Assembly (NCBI GenBank): GCA_023414355.1
Contig: JAEZOB010000062.1
Span: forward strand, 1 to 64,000
Source: Bacillota bacterium
GTDB taxonomy: Bacteria; Bacillota; Clostridia; Lachnospirales; Lachnospiraceae
Length of the DNA stretch: 64,000 nucleotides
Direction of reading: 5' to 3'
The notes below the pieces were generated by a model that searched no databases, was not told the DNA's origin, and worked only from the letters and a program-made list of their open reading frames with translations. The position numbers and the translations under genes are program-made. This document shows positions 54,603 through 63,999 of the stretch, one piece after another (the first letter of the stretch is position 1; every line of letters starts with the position of its first letter).

Positions 54603-55481
54603 TTAGTAGAATAATTTTCCTTCCGCAACCTTTCTAAGGTGCGCACCATACAAGGATTTTCCATATAAATCAGCTGCCTCCAGCAGTTTCTCCTTTGTGA
54701 TCCATCCGTTAATATATGCGATTTCTTCGATAGCCGAGATCTGAATGCCCTGTCGCTTTTCGATTACCTTTACAAATTCAGAGGCTTCATTCAAAGCATC
54801 CATGGTTCCGGTATCCAGCCATGCATAACCTCTTCCTAAGGTGACTACATTCAGGGTTTCCTCTTCTAGATACATCCGATTCAAATCTGTAATCTCCAAT
54901 TCACCTCTGGCAGATGGCTTTACCTGCTTTGCTTTATCACATACCCTGTTGTCATAAAAATATAAGCCTGTGACACAATAATTTGATTTGGGATGCTTCG
55001 GTTTTTCTTCGATGGAAATTGCTTTCCCATTATCATTAAATTCAACGATTCCGAAGCGTTCCGGGTCATCCACATAATAACCGAATACCGTAGCTCCGTG
55101 TTTTCTGGAAGCTGCCTCCTTCAGATGCTTGGTCAGACCATTGCCATAAAAGATATTGTCACCAAGAACCATGGCACAGGAGTCCCCGTTTATGAATTCC
55201 TCGCCGATCAAGAAAGCTTGCGCCAAACCGTCGGGAGAAGGCTGTTCTGCATAGCTGAGGCTGATTCCAATACTTGACCCATCCCCTAGTAATTTTTTAA
55301 AATTTGGGAGATCATGCGGTGTTGAGATGATTAGAATTTCTTTAATCCCCGCCAGCATTAAGGTGGATAACGGATAATAAATCATCGGTTTATCATAAAC
55401 CGGTAGAAGCTGCTTCGATGTAACCATAGTTAACGGATAAAGTCTTGTGCCTGACCCGCCGGCTAATATAATACCTTTCAT
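54603..55481 (-). CDS. rfbA: Glucose-1-phosphate thymidylyltransferase
   Basis: A 292-residue RmlA. Start GIILAGGSGTRLYPLT and VLGDNIFYGNGL, with EEKPKHPKSNYCVTGLYFYD (split at the sugar-binding region), are diagnostic. It makes dTDP-glucose, first step of dTDP-rhamnose-type sugars. An AAGGAG ribosome binding site lies 8 nt before the ATG. Confidence 0.97.
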   Translation of the reverse strand: MKGIILAGGSGTRLYPLTMVTSKQLLPVYDKPMIYYPLSTLMLAGIKEILIISTPHDLPNFKKLLGDGSSIGISLSYAEQPSPDGLAQAFLIGEEFINGDSCAMVLGDNIFYGNGLTKHLKEAASRKHGATVFGYYVDDPERFGIVEFNDNGKAISIEEKPKHPKSNYCVTGLYFYDNRVCDKAKQVKPSARGELEITDLNRMYLEEETLNVVTLGRGYAWLDTGTMDALNEASEFVKVIEKRQGIQISAIEEIAYINGWITKEKLLEAADLYGKSLYGAHLRKVAEGKLFY

Positions 55482-55510
55482 ATCAATACTCCTTTAGTTT
55501 AAATTATATT

Positions 55511-55530
55511 AAGGAGAATGGTTTCTCCTT
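55511..55530 (-). other. Hairpin just upstream of rfbA and after the preceding gene
   Basis: AAGGAGAA and TTCTCCTT are 8-bp arms with a 4-nt loop. It directly follows a glycosyltransferase stop. It may be a weak terminator; it lacks a U-run, and the arm contains an SD-like AAGGAGA that would be hidden. Confidence 0.4.
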
Positions 55531-55532
55531 GT

Positions 55533-56681
55533 CTATATTTTATTTATTATCGCCTGAAGCTTATAGATAGCTACTTTCGGTGCTCGAAGTCCGTATTTTA
55601 CGATAAATTCGAACGTCTTCCAGGTAAGACTAATAACCATTATGTACTTCAGTGGGAAACACTTACATTTTTTCGCACAGTAAGAGCCAAGCTCCGGAAG
55701 CTCTTGCAGCAATCGCTCAGCAATCACTTTTGTACTAAAGCTTTCCTGGATATGATGACTGTTGTATAATCTAATTCTCTCAGTCTCCTCTGGATGATCA
55801 ATCAACCAGGATACGGCTTCCACCCAGGCTTCCTTCGTGTTATCGCATAGAAGCCCATTGACCTTCTCTTTAATTACCCTAGTATAAGGCTGGACGTTGG
55901 AATAAACTCCGGTGATGAGTGAGGAGCTGTATTCCACATATTTGTTATAGTGTTTATATCTATGAAATTCCGTATCAGGCATAGGCGCCAGGCCTATATC
56001 CCAATTCAATTTATCCAGCTTTTTCTTATAGGAATCATAATTATCTTCATACGGATAATGCTGCAGCCCCAGTTCATCGGCAACCTGTGGCAGCGCACCC
56101 ATAAATTCGATAGAGATTTTTTTTCCATACTTATTGATTAAAGCACGGATTGCTTCCGAAATCAATAGATTTATATCACCAGCCCTGTCAAGAGATCCTG
56201 CAAACCCAATTTTTAGGATCTCATTCTTTCTTCTGTTGACAATCGCCTTTGCAACACAGGGTTCCTCAACTGTTACGGTTTTGGTAAAATATGTTTGATA
56301 TTTTTCTGCCAGTAAAATCGAGGGAGTTAGTAAAATATCACAAAGGTTCATCATATCTGATATTCTTTTTATTATCTTGGGATATCTGTAAAAGTCACTC
56401 GAGAACATATTGTTCGGTACATTTAACAGGTCGTCATCTAAAACATAAATCAGTAATTTTCCTTGCTTTTTGAATTCTTTTGCCAACATCATTTCCAGAA
56501 TAGATGTACTTCGTACAAATACAACAACATCGCAAAGCATACACAGCTTTTTGCTAAGCTTCCCAACACAGCTATGTGTCAGTCTGAGGCTTCCTGTCTG
56601 TGACAGGTAATTCAGCTGTTCAAAAGCGCACAGTTTAACTGAGGGGGTGAATTGTTCATAAATTAAAAGTACATTTGTCAT
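55533..56681 (-). CDS. GT-B type glycosyltransferase
   Basis: A 382-residue protein. It begins NVLLIYEQFTPSVKLCAFEQL and has a C-terminal nucleotide-sugar region IGFAGSLDRAGDINLL, LAPMPDTEFHRYKHYNKYVEY and the sugar-contact VKEKVNGLLCDNT. The fold and motifs resemble GT4-like enzymes. The donor and acceptor are not readable. GGAG is 9 nt before the ATG. Confidence 0.8.
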   Translation of the reverse strand: MTNVLLIYEQFTPSVKLCAFEQLNYLSQTGSLRLTHSCVGKLSKKLCMLCDVVVFVRSTSILEMMLAKEFKKQGKLLIYVLDDDLLNVPNNMFSSDFYRYPKIIKRISDMMNLCDILLTPSILLAEKYQTYFTKTVTVEEPCVAKAIVNRRKNEILKIGFAGSLDRAGDINLLISEAIRALINKYGKKISIEFMGALPQVADELGLQHYPYEDNYDSYKKKLDKLNWDIGLAPMPDTEFHRYKHYNKYVEYSSSLITGVYSNVQPYTRVIKEKVNGLLCDNTKEAWVEAVSWLIDHPEETERIRLYNSHHIQESFSTKVIAERLLQELPELGSYCAKKCKCFPLKYIMVISLTWKTFEFIVKYGLRAPKVAIYKLQAIINKI

Positions 56682-56707
56682 AGAAAGAATCTCCGTTTTT
56701 CATTATA

Positions 56708-57607
56708 TTACATCTCATTGAATATTAAAAGCATTTTAAAAATCAAATTATCTATTCTTCTTTGTCGATATACATCCTTACTAAATATCAGCTTTATCTT
56801 TATTTCTAAACTCTGTTTATATGAAATAATCTCTTCTGCCAAGAGTCTCATTGTTTTATCAAGACTATACTGTCTAATAAATTCTTCTGTCTGCCTACGG
56901 ATATTTCCACGATTTCCTTTGTATCTACTTATTCTGCTTTTGAACTCCTCCAGATAAGTGGCCTTCGTACCAACGATATTATCCCCATGCTGCCGATAAA
57001 GAATATAGGATTCCATATCATATATTACTTTTCCGAAAGCACTTGCTGTAAGGTAGAGCCACCAGTCATGCATTATCGTAAAATCCGGAATATGCTCTCT
57101 GACCAAAGTCAGTAATTCTCGGTTCATCATGCAGGTACATCCGGTACATATATTTTCTACCAGTGCATTACCAAAGCTCGGCACAAGAACAGGTCTTCGT
57201 ATCTGGGACTTAATTGGTCTTAATTCCTGATCGGCAAGTTGGGTTGCAGAAGCATATAATGTAGGAATTTTCTGATCACTCTCCATCATCACGACAGCTC
57301 TGCTAATCTTATCTTCCAGCCATACATCATCCTGATCAGATAATGCATAGTAGTCTGAAGATAGGTCTGTATTAATCATCAAATTAAAAAAGCTGTTTCG
57401 TACCCCCAGATTCTCACCTTTATAAAAATGAATGCGGGTATCGTTCCTCATATACTCTTCTATTATGTCAATGGTGCTGTCTGTTGAACCGTCATCACGG
57501 ATCAGAAGCCTCCATTCCTGATAGCTCTGCTTTAAGATGCTGTCAAGCTGCTCTCTTAAATATCGTTCTCCGTTATAAGTTGACATCAGTATCTGTACAT
57601 TTTTCAT
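56708..57607 (-). CDS. Family 2 glycosyltransferase, rhamnosyltransferase-like
   Basis: A 299-residue GT2. QILMSTYNGERYLREQLDSI, IRDDGSTDSTIDII and SDQDDVWLEDKI (the DxD-like site) are typical of bacterial rhamnosyltransferases. The dTDP-sugar genes nearby support a deoxyhexose donor. ATG at 57607 has GGAG 6 nt upstream; an earlier ATG lies at 57619. Confidence 0.9.
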   Translation of the reverse strand: MKNVQILMSTYNGERYLREQLDSILKQSYQEWRLLIRDDGSTDSTIDIIEEYMRNDTRIHFYKGENLGVRNSFFNLMINTDLSSDYYALSDQDDVWLEDKISRAVVMMESDQKIPTLYASATQLADQELRPIKSQIRRPVLVPSFGNALVENICTGCTCMMNRELLTLVREHIPDFTIMHDWWLYLTASAFGKVIYDMESYILYRQHGDNIVGTKATYLEEFKSRISRYKGNRGNIRRQTEEFIRQYSLDKTMRLLAEEIISYKQSLEIKIKLIFSKDVYRQRRIDNLIFKMLLIFNEM

Positions 57608-57629
57608 AGATTTCTCCAATGATATAATC

Positions 57630-58760
57630 TTATTTACAAAGAATTTTTCGATAGACTTCAGTCATAGTCTCTTTGACGTGTTTTTCATCATATTGCTCTG
57701 CGCGTTGCCTGTTAAATTCACCAAAACGCTTCGCCAAATCCGAATGATTGACTAACTCCTGTAAGGAAGCCACAAAACCCTCTGTATCCTTCGGCGCAAA
57801 CAGATATCCACCCTTACCTTCTTCTACGAGATCAATATTCCCCCTGATTTTTGAGCATACCACTGGTAAGCCGGCTGACATAGCTTCCATCAAGGCAGCT
57901 GACAACCCTTCTTGATAGCTGGGGAAGAAGAATAAGTCAGAGGCTTTCATGATTTCATAAATATCATGGCGATATCCGGTAAAGATGACTTTATCGGTAA
58001 TACCAAGTTCTTTCACTTGCCGCTTCAAATCCTCTTCCAGGATACCATGACCACAAATCAGCAAAACCGTATTCTCTAATTTTGCTTGTGCAAAAGCATT
58101 GATTGCTGTAATATAATTCTTTCGTTTGATTAATTCACCGACAGTCAGAATGAGTCTTGAATTCTCAGTAACTCCGAGTTCTTTTCTCTTAGAAATACGA
58201 TCGATCTCCGTACTATCAATCAATTCTTTATGAATTCCAATACCCGGAAGATACATGACACTTTTCGCATGAAAGCCTCGGGCTCTTTGATAATCCTCTT
58301 GATTGATCGTAATCAATACATCCGTGTATCTGGATAAGTATTTTTCAGCCGGATAATATACCAACCAATTTACTATCGGTGCTCCTTTATAAAAATGGAG
58401 TCCATGTACAGTATAAATAACTGGACCCGTTCCGGTTGCTTTCGCTGCTAGCCTCGCCATAGCCCCTCCCATAGGAGTATGGCAATGTACGAGCTGAAAG
58501 TTATTTTCTTTCATTAACTTTTTAAGCTGTCTATATACCTTTATGTTATCCTTGATTGCAAATGGTGACCTGACAAAATCTACCTGATGCCTTACGATCC
58601 CTGATCCGTCCAAGCGCTTGTTATCCGTTCCATAGGAAGGTGTATTGTAGTTAGATGCATAATGAACTTCGTAGCCCATTTCCTGAAGAATCCTAACATT
58701 ATTCATTTCAAACTGAGGAACAAAGCCACTGACTGTAGTGACTAACAATGCTTTATTCAA
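57630..58760 (-). CDS. Family 4 glycosyltransferase (EpsD/EpsF-like)
   Basis: A 376-residue GT-B enzyme. The start KALLVTTVSGFVPQFEMNN, central HCHTPMGGAMARLAA, and C-terminal FFPSYQEGLSAALMEAMSAG (E-x7-E) identify it. An ATG at 58784 lacks a ribosome binding site, whereas GAGGG lies 7 nt before a TTG at 58760, so I use the TTG. It is the first gene of the polysaccharide block on this side. Confidence 0.9.
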   Translation of the reverse strand: MNKALLVTTVSGFVPQFEMNNVRILQEMGYEVHYASNYNTPSYGTDNKRLDGSGIVRHQVDFVRSPFAIKDNIKVYRQLKKLMKENNFQLVHCHTPMGGAMARLAAKATGTGPVIYTVHGLHFYKGAPIVNWLVYYPAEKYLSRYTDVLITINQEDYQRARGFHAKSVMYLPGIGIHKELIDSTEIDRISKRKELGVTENSRLILTVGELIKRKNYITAINAFAQAKLENTVLLICGHGILEEDLKRQVKELGITDKVIFTGYRHDIYEIMKASDLFFFPSYQEGLSAALMEAMSAGLPVVCSKIRGNIDLVEEGKGGYLFAPKDTEGFVASLQELVNHSDLAKRFGEFNRQRAEQYDEKHVKETMTEVYRKILCK

Positions 58761-58807
58761 TTTATAACCCTCGCAATCTATCATATATACTGTCTAATAA
58801 CGTTGAA

Positions 58808-58854
58808 AAAGAACCAAAATACATAGAATTTATTATCTATCTATTAGGTTCTTT
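58808..58854 (-). terminator. Terminator after the zinc-ribbon gene
   Basis: AAGAACC and GGTTCTT arms around a loop of about 32 nt, followed on the minus strand by TTTTTC. It overlaps the stop of the 58854 gene and separates it from the polysaccharide genes. Confidence 0.6.
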
Positions 58855-59078
58855 TATTTCATATGAAGTATCGAATCTATCTTACTGCTATACTGCTTCA
58901 TTCGGGCAATGAACTTCTCTTTGCATTGATTCCGTTCTACCTCGGTCATCTCCATGTATTGTGAATATTCCACATCACTTTTTACCAGCGGTGTACCGCA
59001 ATGAAAACAGATTGCATCCGGTTTTCTGGAAACCATTCGAAAATTATAACATTGCGGGCAAATATATATTCTTAACAT
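58854..59078 (-). CDS. Small zinc-ribbon protein
   Basis: A 74-residue protein. YICPQCYNF and CFHCGTPL form a four-cysteine zinc ribbon in the first half; the second half is a charged helix. I do not recognise a named family. It has its own promoter and terminator, so it is probably a real, independently expressed gene. Ribosome binding site GGGAGGGAT precedes the ATG. Confidence 0.7.
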   Translation of the reverse strand: MLRIYICPQCYNFRMVSRKPDAICFHCGTPLVKSDVEYSQYMEMTEVERNQCKEKFIARMKQYSSKIDSILHMK

Positions 59079-59116
59079 ACGAAAATATCCCTCCCAAATG
59101 CCTAATTGCTTTAGTT

Positions 59117-59145
59117 ATTATACTATGATGTAGGCAGAAAGTAAA
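59117..59145 (-). promoter_or_regulatory. Promoter of the zinc-ribbon gene
   Basis: Minus-strand TTTACT (59140-59145), 17 nt, TATAAT (59117-59122), about 40 nt before the start codon. Confidence 0.7.
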
Positions 59146-59243
59146 CAGCGTATCAGAAAATATGTATATTTATGTATAGTTATGGGGTTTTATAGAGATA
59201 AATTTTATACTACTGTAATCTTCTACCGGCTGTCACCAATTTC

Positions 59244-59272
59244 TTGTTATTTACTTACGAATATGCTAGTAT
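59244..59272 (+). promoter_or_regulatory. Promoter of the plus-strand GT-C-like gene
   Basis: TTGTTA (59244-59249), 17 nt, TAGTAT (59267-59272), about 85 nt before the start. Confidence 0.5.
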
Positions 59273-59357
59273 TGTTACTATGTTGATCGAGAAAAACAAT
59301 CATCTATAATAACCTAATTACAATAATAACTACATAATGACACAAAGGAGAATTCAT

Positions 59358-61073
59358 ATGTCCACTTTCCGCAAGCTACAATTACCCAAAACAATAGGTG
59401 AAGTATTACTTTGTATTTTTAACTGTATTTTTTTTGTAATCTTTTTATATTTTTTTCTACATTCCCTGATCAATAATGGAGCCCCCTATCTTAGTTTTTC
59501 CGCAGGCAAGGTATTACTAACGACAGGGATTATTCTTTTCCTATTGCTATTTATTTATTTTGTAGCAGATTTGATAACTCGTATTGTAAAAAGGAAACAT
59601 AACACGTCTGAGCAAATTGAATATAATGCCACAAATAAGAAGACCCCTTCTAAACGGATTGCTCAGGCAGCCATAAAAAAACAACAGTTACAAAAAAGAC
59701 GAAATGTAATCTATTGGATCGTTGGTTTTATTATTTTATTTATTGCTCAAATAATGTATACCAGAATGTTCTATACAAGCATTGGCTGGGATTGCGGAAC
59801 GATCGTCAGCATGGCTATTGGTATGCTCCAGGGCAATACTGATTCCCTTGGCTACCTCGCCCAGTTTCCAAATAATTCAGCATTATTCTTATTGCTATAT
59901 CATTATTTTAAGATATGCCTTGGGCTGGGTATTACTGATTTGGTGTTTGCAAGCGTCGTATTGAATATTGTATTTCTTGATATTGCTGTTGTATTTATGA
60001 TTTGTGTTGCTCATAAAGTGTGGAATAAAATAAGTGAGATTGCAGTTACCCTAGTCCTTTCTATTCTGGCACTAGCGTTTACACCGTGGCTGATAGTGCC
60101 GTATACTGATACAATAACAATACTATTTCCGATCGCTTTCCTTTTCTTGTTCCAATGTATATCTGATCAGAATAATAACATAAGCAAGAAGAAACAGACG
60201 GTTTTATTATTAGTTCTTGGATTTCTTATATTTATGGGCTTTAAGCTTAAGCCTTCCTCCATTATTTTAATAATTGCCATAGGAATTGTCGTATTGTGTA
60301 TAAAGAAAGATACAAAACAACAGTTTGCTACTTATGGTAAAAACATGATTATCATGCTATGCGGAGTTCTGGTCGCACTGACATTATTTACAGTTGATTC
60401 AAATGCTGTACTGGGAGAATATCTGTCGAAAGATGTATACGATACTTATGAAATGCCTGCAAGCTATTTTACAATGGTAGGATTACAGAAACAACCTGTG
60501 AGTGAGAATAAAGCTCTCTGGGGAGCTTTCAATTCTGAAGATTATTTTGCAGTATCAAATATCACAGGTAAATCAGCAAAAAAAGATTATATCTCGTCCG
60601 TAATCAAGAATCGGATAGAAGCTTTCGGTTTTACCGGATCCATTGAATTTCTGATGGCGAAAGCTAATTTTTGCTTTGAAGACGGAACATTTTTCTGGGG
60701 TAGTGAGGGAAATTTTATAACCGGGGCAGCTCCTGCAACATCAAGCTCACTAGGAAAATGGATTCAGAGCTTTATCTATTTTTCCTCTCCAAATTATGCG
60801 TCAGGCTACAGCTATCTTCTTCAAGGTATATGGATGACAATACTACTTCTTATACTAATGGGTATAGTGCTTGCACCAAACTCATATAAGAATTTACCCT
60901 TTATGATTATGCGTATTACAATTTTCGGACTGCTCCTTTATCTGCTATTCTTTGAAGCTAGAAGCCGATATCTTATTAACTACTTACCTATATTTATCCT
61001 ATTGGCTGTAAATGGATTGTTGAGTATAATAAACTCTTTTCATTCATTAAAAATCAAAACAGAAGCCGAATAG
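59358..61073 (+). CDS. GT39/PIG-V-like multispanning glycosyltransferase
   Basis: A 571-residue membrane protein. Two N-terminal helices, then a basic cytoplasmic loop (about 80-115, rich in Lys/Gln/Arg), then about ten helices. FYTSIGWDCGTIVSMAIGM carries an acidic residue in the first long outer loop as in GT-C enzymes. It probably transfers a lipid-linked sugar to an envelope acceptor. The ATG at 59358 with AAGGAG 7 nt upstream is preferred over 59337. Confidence 0.75.
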   Translation: MSTFRKLQLPKTIGEVLLCIFNCIFFVIFLYFFLHSLINNGAPYLSFSAGKVLLTTGIILFLLLFIYFVADLITRIVKRKHNTSEQIEYNATNKKTPSKRIAQAAIKKQQLQKRRNVIYWIVGFIILFIAQIMYTRMFYTSIGWDCGTIVSMAIGMLQGNTDSLGYLAQFPNNSALFLLLYHYFKICLGLGITDLVFASVVLNIVFLDIAVVFMICVAHKVWNKISEIAVTLVLSILALAFTPWLIVPYTDTITILFPIAFLFLFQCISDQNNNISKKKQTVLLLVLGFLIFMGFKLKPSSIILIIAIGIVVLCIKKDTKQQFATYGKNMIIMLCGVLVALTLFTVDSNAVLGEYLSKDVYDTYEMPASYFTMVGLQKQPVSENKALWGAFNSEDYFAVSNITGKSAKKDYISSVIKNRIEAFGFTGSIEFLMAKANFCFEDGTFFWGSEGNFITGAAPATSSSLGKWIQSFIYFSSPNYASGYSYLLQGIWMTILLLILMGIVLAPNSYKNLPFMIMRITIFGLLLYLLFFEARSRYLINYLPIFILLAVNGLLSIINSFHSLKIKTEAE

Positions 61074-61145
61074 AAAAACAAACAAAACTTATTATGAATT
61101 ATTATTACAGCTATTAATATCAGATAATGAAAGTGAGAAACAAAT

Positions 61146-62708
61146 ATGTACGAAAGAACTTTGTATTTGGAATGCTATTCCGGTATCAGTGGAGACATGA
61201 CTGTGGCTGCTCTGCTTGACCTCGGCGCTGATCAGAAGGTCCTGATGGCAGGTCTAGACAGTCTGAAGGTCGAAGGTTATTCGATTAAAATAGGGCGCAG
61301 GGAGAAAAACAGTATCTCTGCCTGCGATTTTGATGTCATTTTAGAGGAGGATTCCGCCGAAAACCATGTACACGGCCATACCCATGATAACGATCAGGAT
61401 CATTCGCATCATCCTAATCATGATCAATTCCTTGAACATGCTCTCTCTAAAAAACAGGATCACTCCCACCATCATGCTCTCTCTCAGGAATCTGATCACT
61501 TTCATGGACAGAAGTATTCAGCAGAACATGTTCATTCTCATGGACAAGATGGCTCTCATGAACACAGTCATAGTAACACTTCTATTACCTCTCATGAGCT
61601 GCTTAGCCGTCCTGTCAGGGTGCTTCATTCCGAGAAGTCACAGCCTCATCGGGAACATGACCATAACCATACACATTCGGAACAACACACTCCGATCCAT
61701 CTTGGACACCATGAGCATCGCAATCTATCCATGATCAATGACATCATCGACAGCTCTGCCATTACAGATAGAGCAAAGGGAATTGCAAAAAGAATCTTCT
61801 ATATCGTTGCGGCTGCTGAGGCGACTGCTCACGGAAAGTCGATTGATGAGGTTCATTTCCACGAGGTGGGTGCCATCGATTCCATCGTTGATATCGTCGC
61901 TACCGCCATCTGTCTAGATAATCTTCAGATTTCTGAGGTCATTGTATCTGAATTGTATGAGGGTACCGGTTCTATCGAATGCCAACATGGAACTCTTCCC
62001 ATCCCTGTGCCAGCTGTGATTAATATTGCTTCAGCGCATCGGCTCCCGCTGCATATCACTTCTGTGAAGGGTGAAATGGTAACTCCAACCGGGGCAGCAA
62101 TCGCAGCTGCAATCCGCACGAAGGAGGAATTGCCAAAGGATATGAGAATTTTAAAGATCGGTCTTGGTGCCGGGAAAAGAAAGAATGAAGGCTCCAGCGG
62201 ATTGCTCCGCGCTATGTTAATCGAAGATACTGGTGCAAAGAAGAATGCTTCTGCTCCTACAGTACTCTCCGACCGGGTCTGGGTTCTGGAAGCCAATATG
62301 GATGATTGCAGCGGAGAAGCACTCGCTTACACCCTGGAGCTTCTACTGCAAAATGGTGCAAAGGATGCTTATTATACTCCAATTTTTATGAAGAAAAATC
62401 GCCCTGCCTATCTTCTGGGTGTCATCTGCGGTGAAGAACAGATTCCCGGGATGGAGCGAATTATCTTTACGAATACGACTACCATCGGCATCCGAAGACA
62501 TGTTGCAGAACGTTCTATCCTGAGCAGAGAGATCCTCACTGTTCCCACTGTTTACGGAGATGCCCAGGTCAAGGTATGCACCTTTGAAGACAAGAAATTC
62601 TATTATCCTGAATTCGAGAGTATCAAGAAGCTCTGTGAGAGCTCCAAGCTTGATTACCAGACTTTATATCACATCGTCCAGGCATCAGCAAGAAAAGCTA
62701 CAGATTAA
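61146..62708 (+). CDS. larC: Nickel-pincer cofactor metallochelatase LarC
   Basis: LarC inserts nickel into the pyridinium bis-thiocarboxylate cofactor, using CTP. The protein of 520 residues begins LYLECYSGISGDMTVAALL; VHFHEVGAIDSIVDIVATA and MVTPTGAAIAAAI are family motifs, and VLEANMDDCSGEALAYTLE starts the C-terminal half. Residues about 73-196 are a His/Asp-rich insert, probably for nickel binding. In Lactobacillus plantarum the gene needs a programmed frameshift; here one ORF covers both halves. Confidence 0.95.
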   Translation: MYERTLYLECYSGISGDMTVAALLDLGADQKVLMAGLDSLKVEGYSIKIGRREKNSISACDFDVILEEDSAENHVHGHTHDNDQDHSHHPNHDQFLEHALSKKQDHSHHHALSQESDHFHGQKYSAEHVHSHGQDGSHEHSHSNTSITSHELLSRPVRVLHSEKSQPHREHDHNHTHSEQHTPIHLGHHEHRNLSMINDIIDSSAITDRAKGIAKRIFYIVAAAEATAHGKSIDEVHFHEVGAIDSIVDIVATAICLDNLQISEVIVSELYEGTGSIECQHGTLPIPVPAVINIASAHRLPLHITSVKGEMVTPTGAAIAAAIRTKEELPKDMRILKIGLGAGKRKNEGSSGLLRAMLIEDTGAKKNASAPTVLSDRVWVLEANMDDCSGEALAYTLELLLQNGAKDAYYTPIFMKKNRPAYLLGVICGEEQIPGMERIIFTNTTTIGIRRHVAERSILSREILTVPTVYGDAQVKVCTFEDKKFYYPEFESIKKLCESSKLDYQTLYHIVQASARKATD

Positions 62709-62903
62709 TTAACGATTTATATAATAAAGTTTAGGAAAGTCTCGAAAGGTTCCGCTGTATAAATCAGACATAGACCATAACTTTACAAACAAAGGCCATG
62801 AATGTTCAAAGCAGATGCCATGAAATTTCTAAGCGGAGTTTATGACGTTCGAAGCAAATGCTAAGATTTTTCATAGGGAAAAAAAGAAAGGATTGGGATT
62901 TGC
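62709..62903. other. 195-bp gap between larC and larE
   Basis: No ORF. Two related stretches (GTTCAAAGCAGATGCCATGA and GTTCGAAGCAAATGCTAAGA, about 62796 and 62848) look like a decayed direct repeat. No clear terminator or promoter was seen, so larC and larE may still be co-transcribed. Confidence 0.4.
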
Positions 62904-63878
62904 ATGTCAGATAGAAATACTTTGAACAATAGAAAGAATCCTGTAGCTACTACTGTGCCTGTTATAAATTCTGTGTATGAAGCAGCTAATGCGCCTGTTA
63001 TACCTTCTGTTCCTACAGCAGCTCACGTACCTGTTATGACAGCTGAGCCCGAACTCGATCCTGATGCACAAGCTCATTATCTTACTCTTTATCAAGCCTT
63101 GGAGGCTCATATTTCAGAAGGACTTGCCCTTGCATTCTCCGGTGGAGTTGACTCCAGTCTTCTGCTGCGTATCGCCTGTGATGTCGGTGCCAAGCATCAC
63201 AAGCCAGTTCTTGCCGTAACCTTTGAGACTAAGCTTCATCCGCATGGTGATCTATCAGAAGCGAAGCAGCTTGCAAAACGTTTTGGAGCTCTGCATAAGA
63301 CGATTGAAGTAGATGAATTTGCCGATCCAGAGATCATGAATAATCCGGTAGACCGCTGTTACAGGTGTAAAACCCTTCTTTTTAATACCTTTCTCTCTTA
63401 CGCGCACGAGGAAGGCTTTTATTATCTGATGGATGGTACGAACTATGATGATCTGACCGTCTACCGCCCCGGCAGACAGGCACTCTCTGAGCTTGGGATT
63501 CATAGCCCACTGATGGAGAAGCAGCTTACTAAGGCAATGATTCGTACTCTTTCCTCAGGGCTAGGTATTCCCACCTCGGATAAGCCCTCCGCTCCCTGTC
63601 TTGCCACCCGACTGCCCTACGGAGCAAGGCTGGATTTTGAATTGTTAGCTAGGTTGGATCAAGGCGAGCAGTATATAAAAGGGTTTGGTTTCTATAACGT
63701 CCGACTGAGATTGCACGGAGATATTCTAAGAATTGAGATCGACAAAAAAGACTTCGAGAAGTTGCTTTCACATCAGGAGGAGCTCTTAAGTAAGCTAAAG
63801 GAACTAGGCTTTCTTTATATTACTTTGGATCTGGAAGGCTTTCGTTCCGGCAGCATGGATATTCATATTCAACAGTAG
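62904..63878 (+). CDS. larE: Sulfur transferase LarE
   Basis: LarE adds sulfur to the adenylated nickel-pincer precursor. SGGVDS (79-84) is the PP-loop ATP site. Cysteines C152 and C155 (DRCYRCKTL) and C232 (APCLATR) are all present. Some LarE proteins give up a single cysteine sulfur, others use three cysteines around an iron-sulfur cluster; this one fits the second type. The first ~55 residues form a Pro/Val/Ala-rich extension with repeated PVI(x)SV-like units, not present in typical LarE. larB is not in the window. Confidence 0.94.
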   Translation: MSDRNTLNNRKNPVATTVPVINSVYEAANAPVIPSVPTAAHVPVMTAEPELDPDAQAHYLTLYQALEAHISEGLALAFSGGVDSSLLLRIACDVGAKHHKPVLAVTFETKLHPHGDLSEAKQLAKRFGALHKTIEVDEFADPEIMNNPVDRCYRCKTLLFNTFLSYAHEEGFYYLMDGTNYDDLTVYRPGRQALSELGIHSPLMEKQLTKAMIRTLSSGLGIPTSDKPSAPCLATRLPYGARLDFELLARLDQGEQYIKGFGFYNVRLRLHGDILRIEIDKKDFEKLLSHQEELLSKLKELGFLYITLDLEGFRSGSMDIHIQQ

Positions 63879-63924
63879 TGCGGTAATTATTTTATCAAAA
63901 TTCATCTTATGAACAGCTTTTACA

Positions 63925-63999
63925 TCAGCTAGCCGGTGTACCTTGCAGACAGAAGGGCAGCTCAAGGCCTGCCTCCTCAAGAAGTGTTCCGTCAGTCAG
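63925..63999 (-). CDS. C-terminus of a convergent gene, possibly an ECF-type (CbiO-like) ATPase
   Basis: The last 24 codons before a TGA stop at 63925-63927 read LTDGTLLEEAGLELPFCLQG and then TPAS. ATP-binding subunits of cobalt/nickel ECF transporters commonly end with a Leu-Glu-Leu-Pro phrase, and a nickel importer beside lar genes would make sense. The fragment is very short, so the call is tentative. Confidence 0.4.
   Translation of the reverse strand: MTDGTLLEEAGLELPFCLQGTPAS

Noticed and set aside
61146..62708. A programmed frameshift in larC as in Lactobacillus
   Set aside because: Both N- and C-terminal family motifs lie in one uninterrupted frame.
62904..63110. A minus-strand ORF over the larE start
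   Set aside because: No ribosome binding site or recognisable protein pattern; it mirrors the repetitive larE leader.
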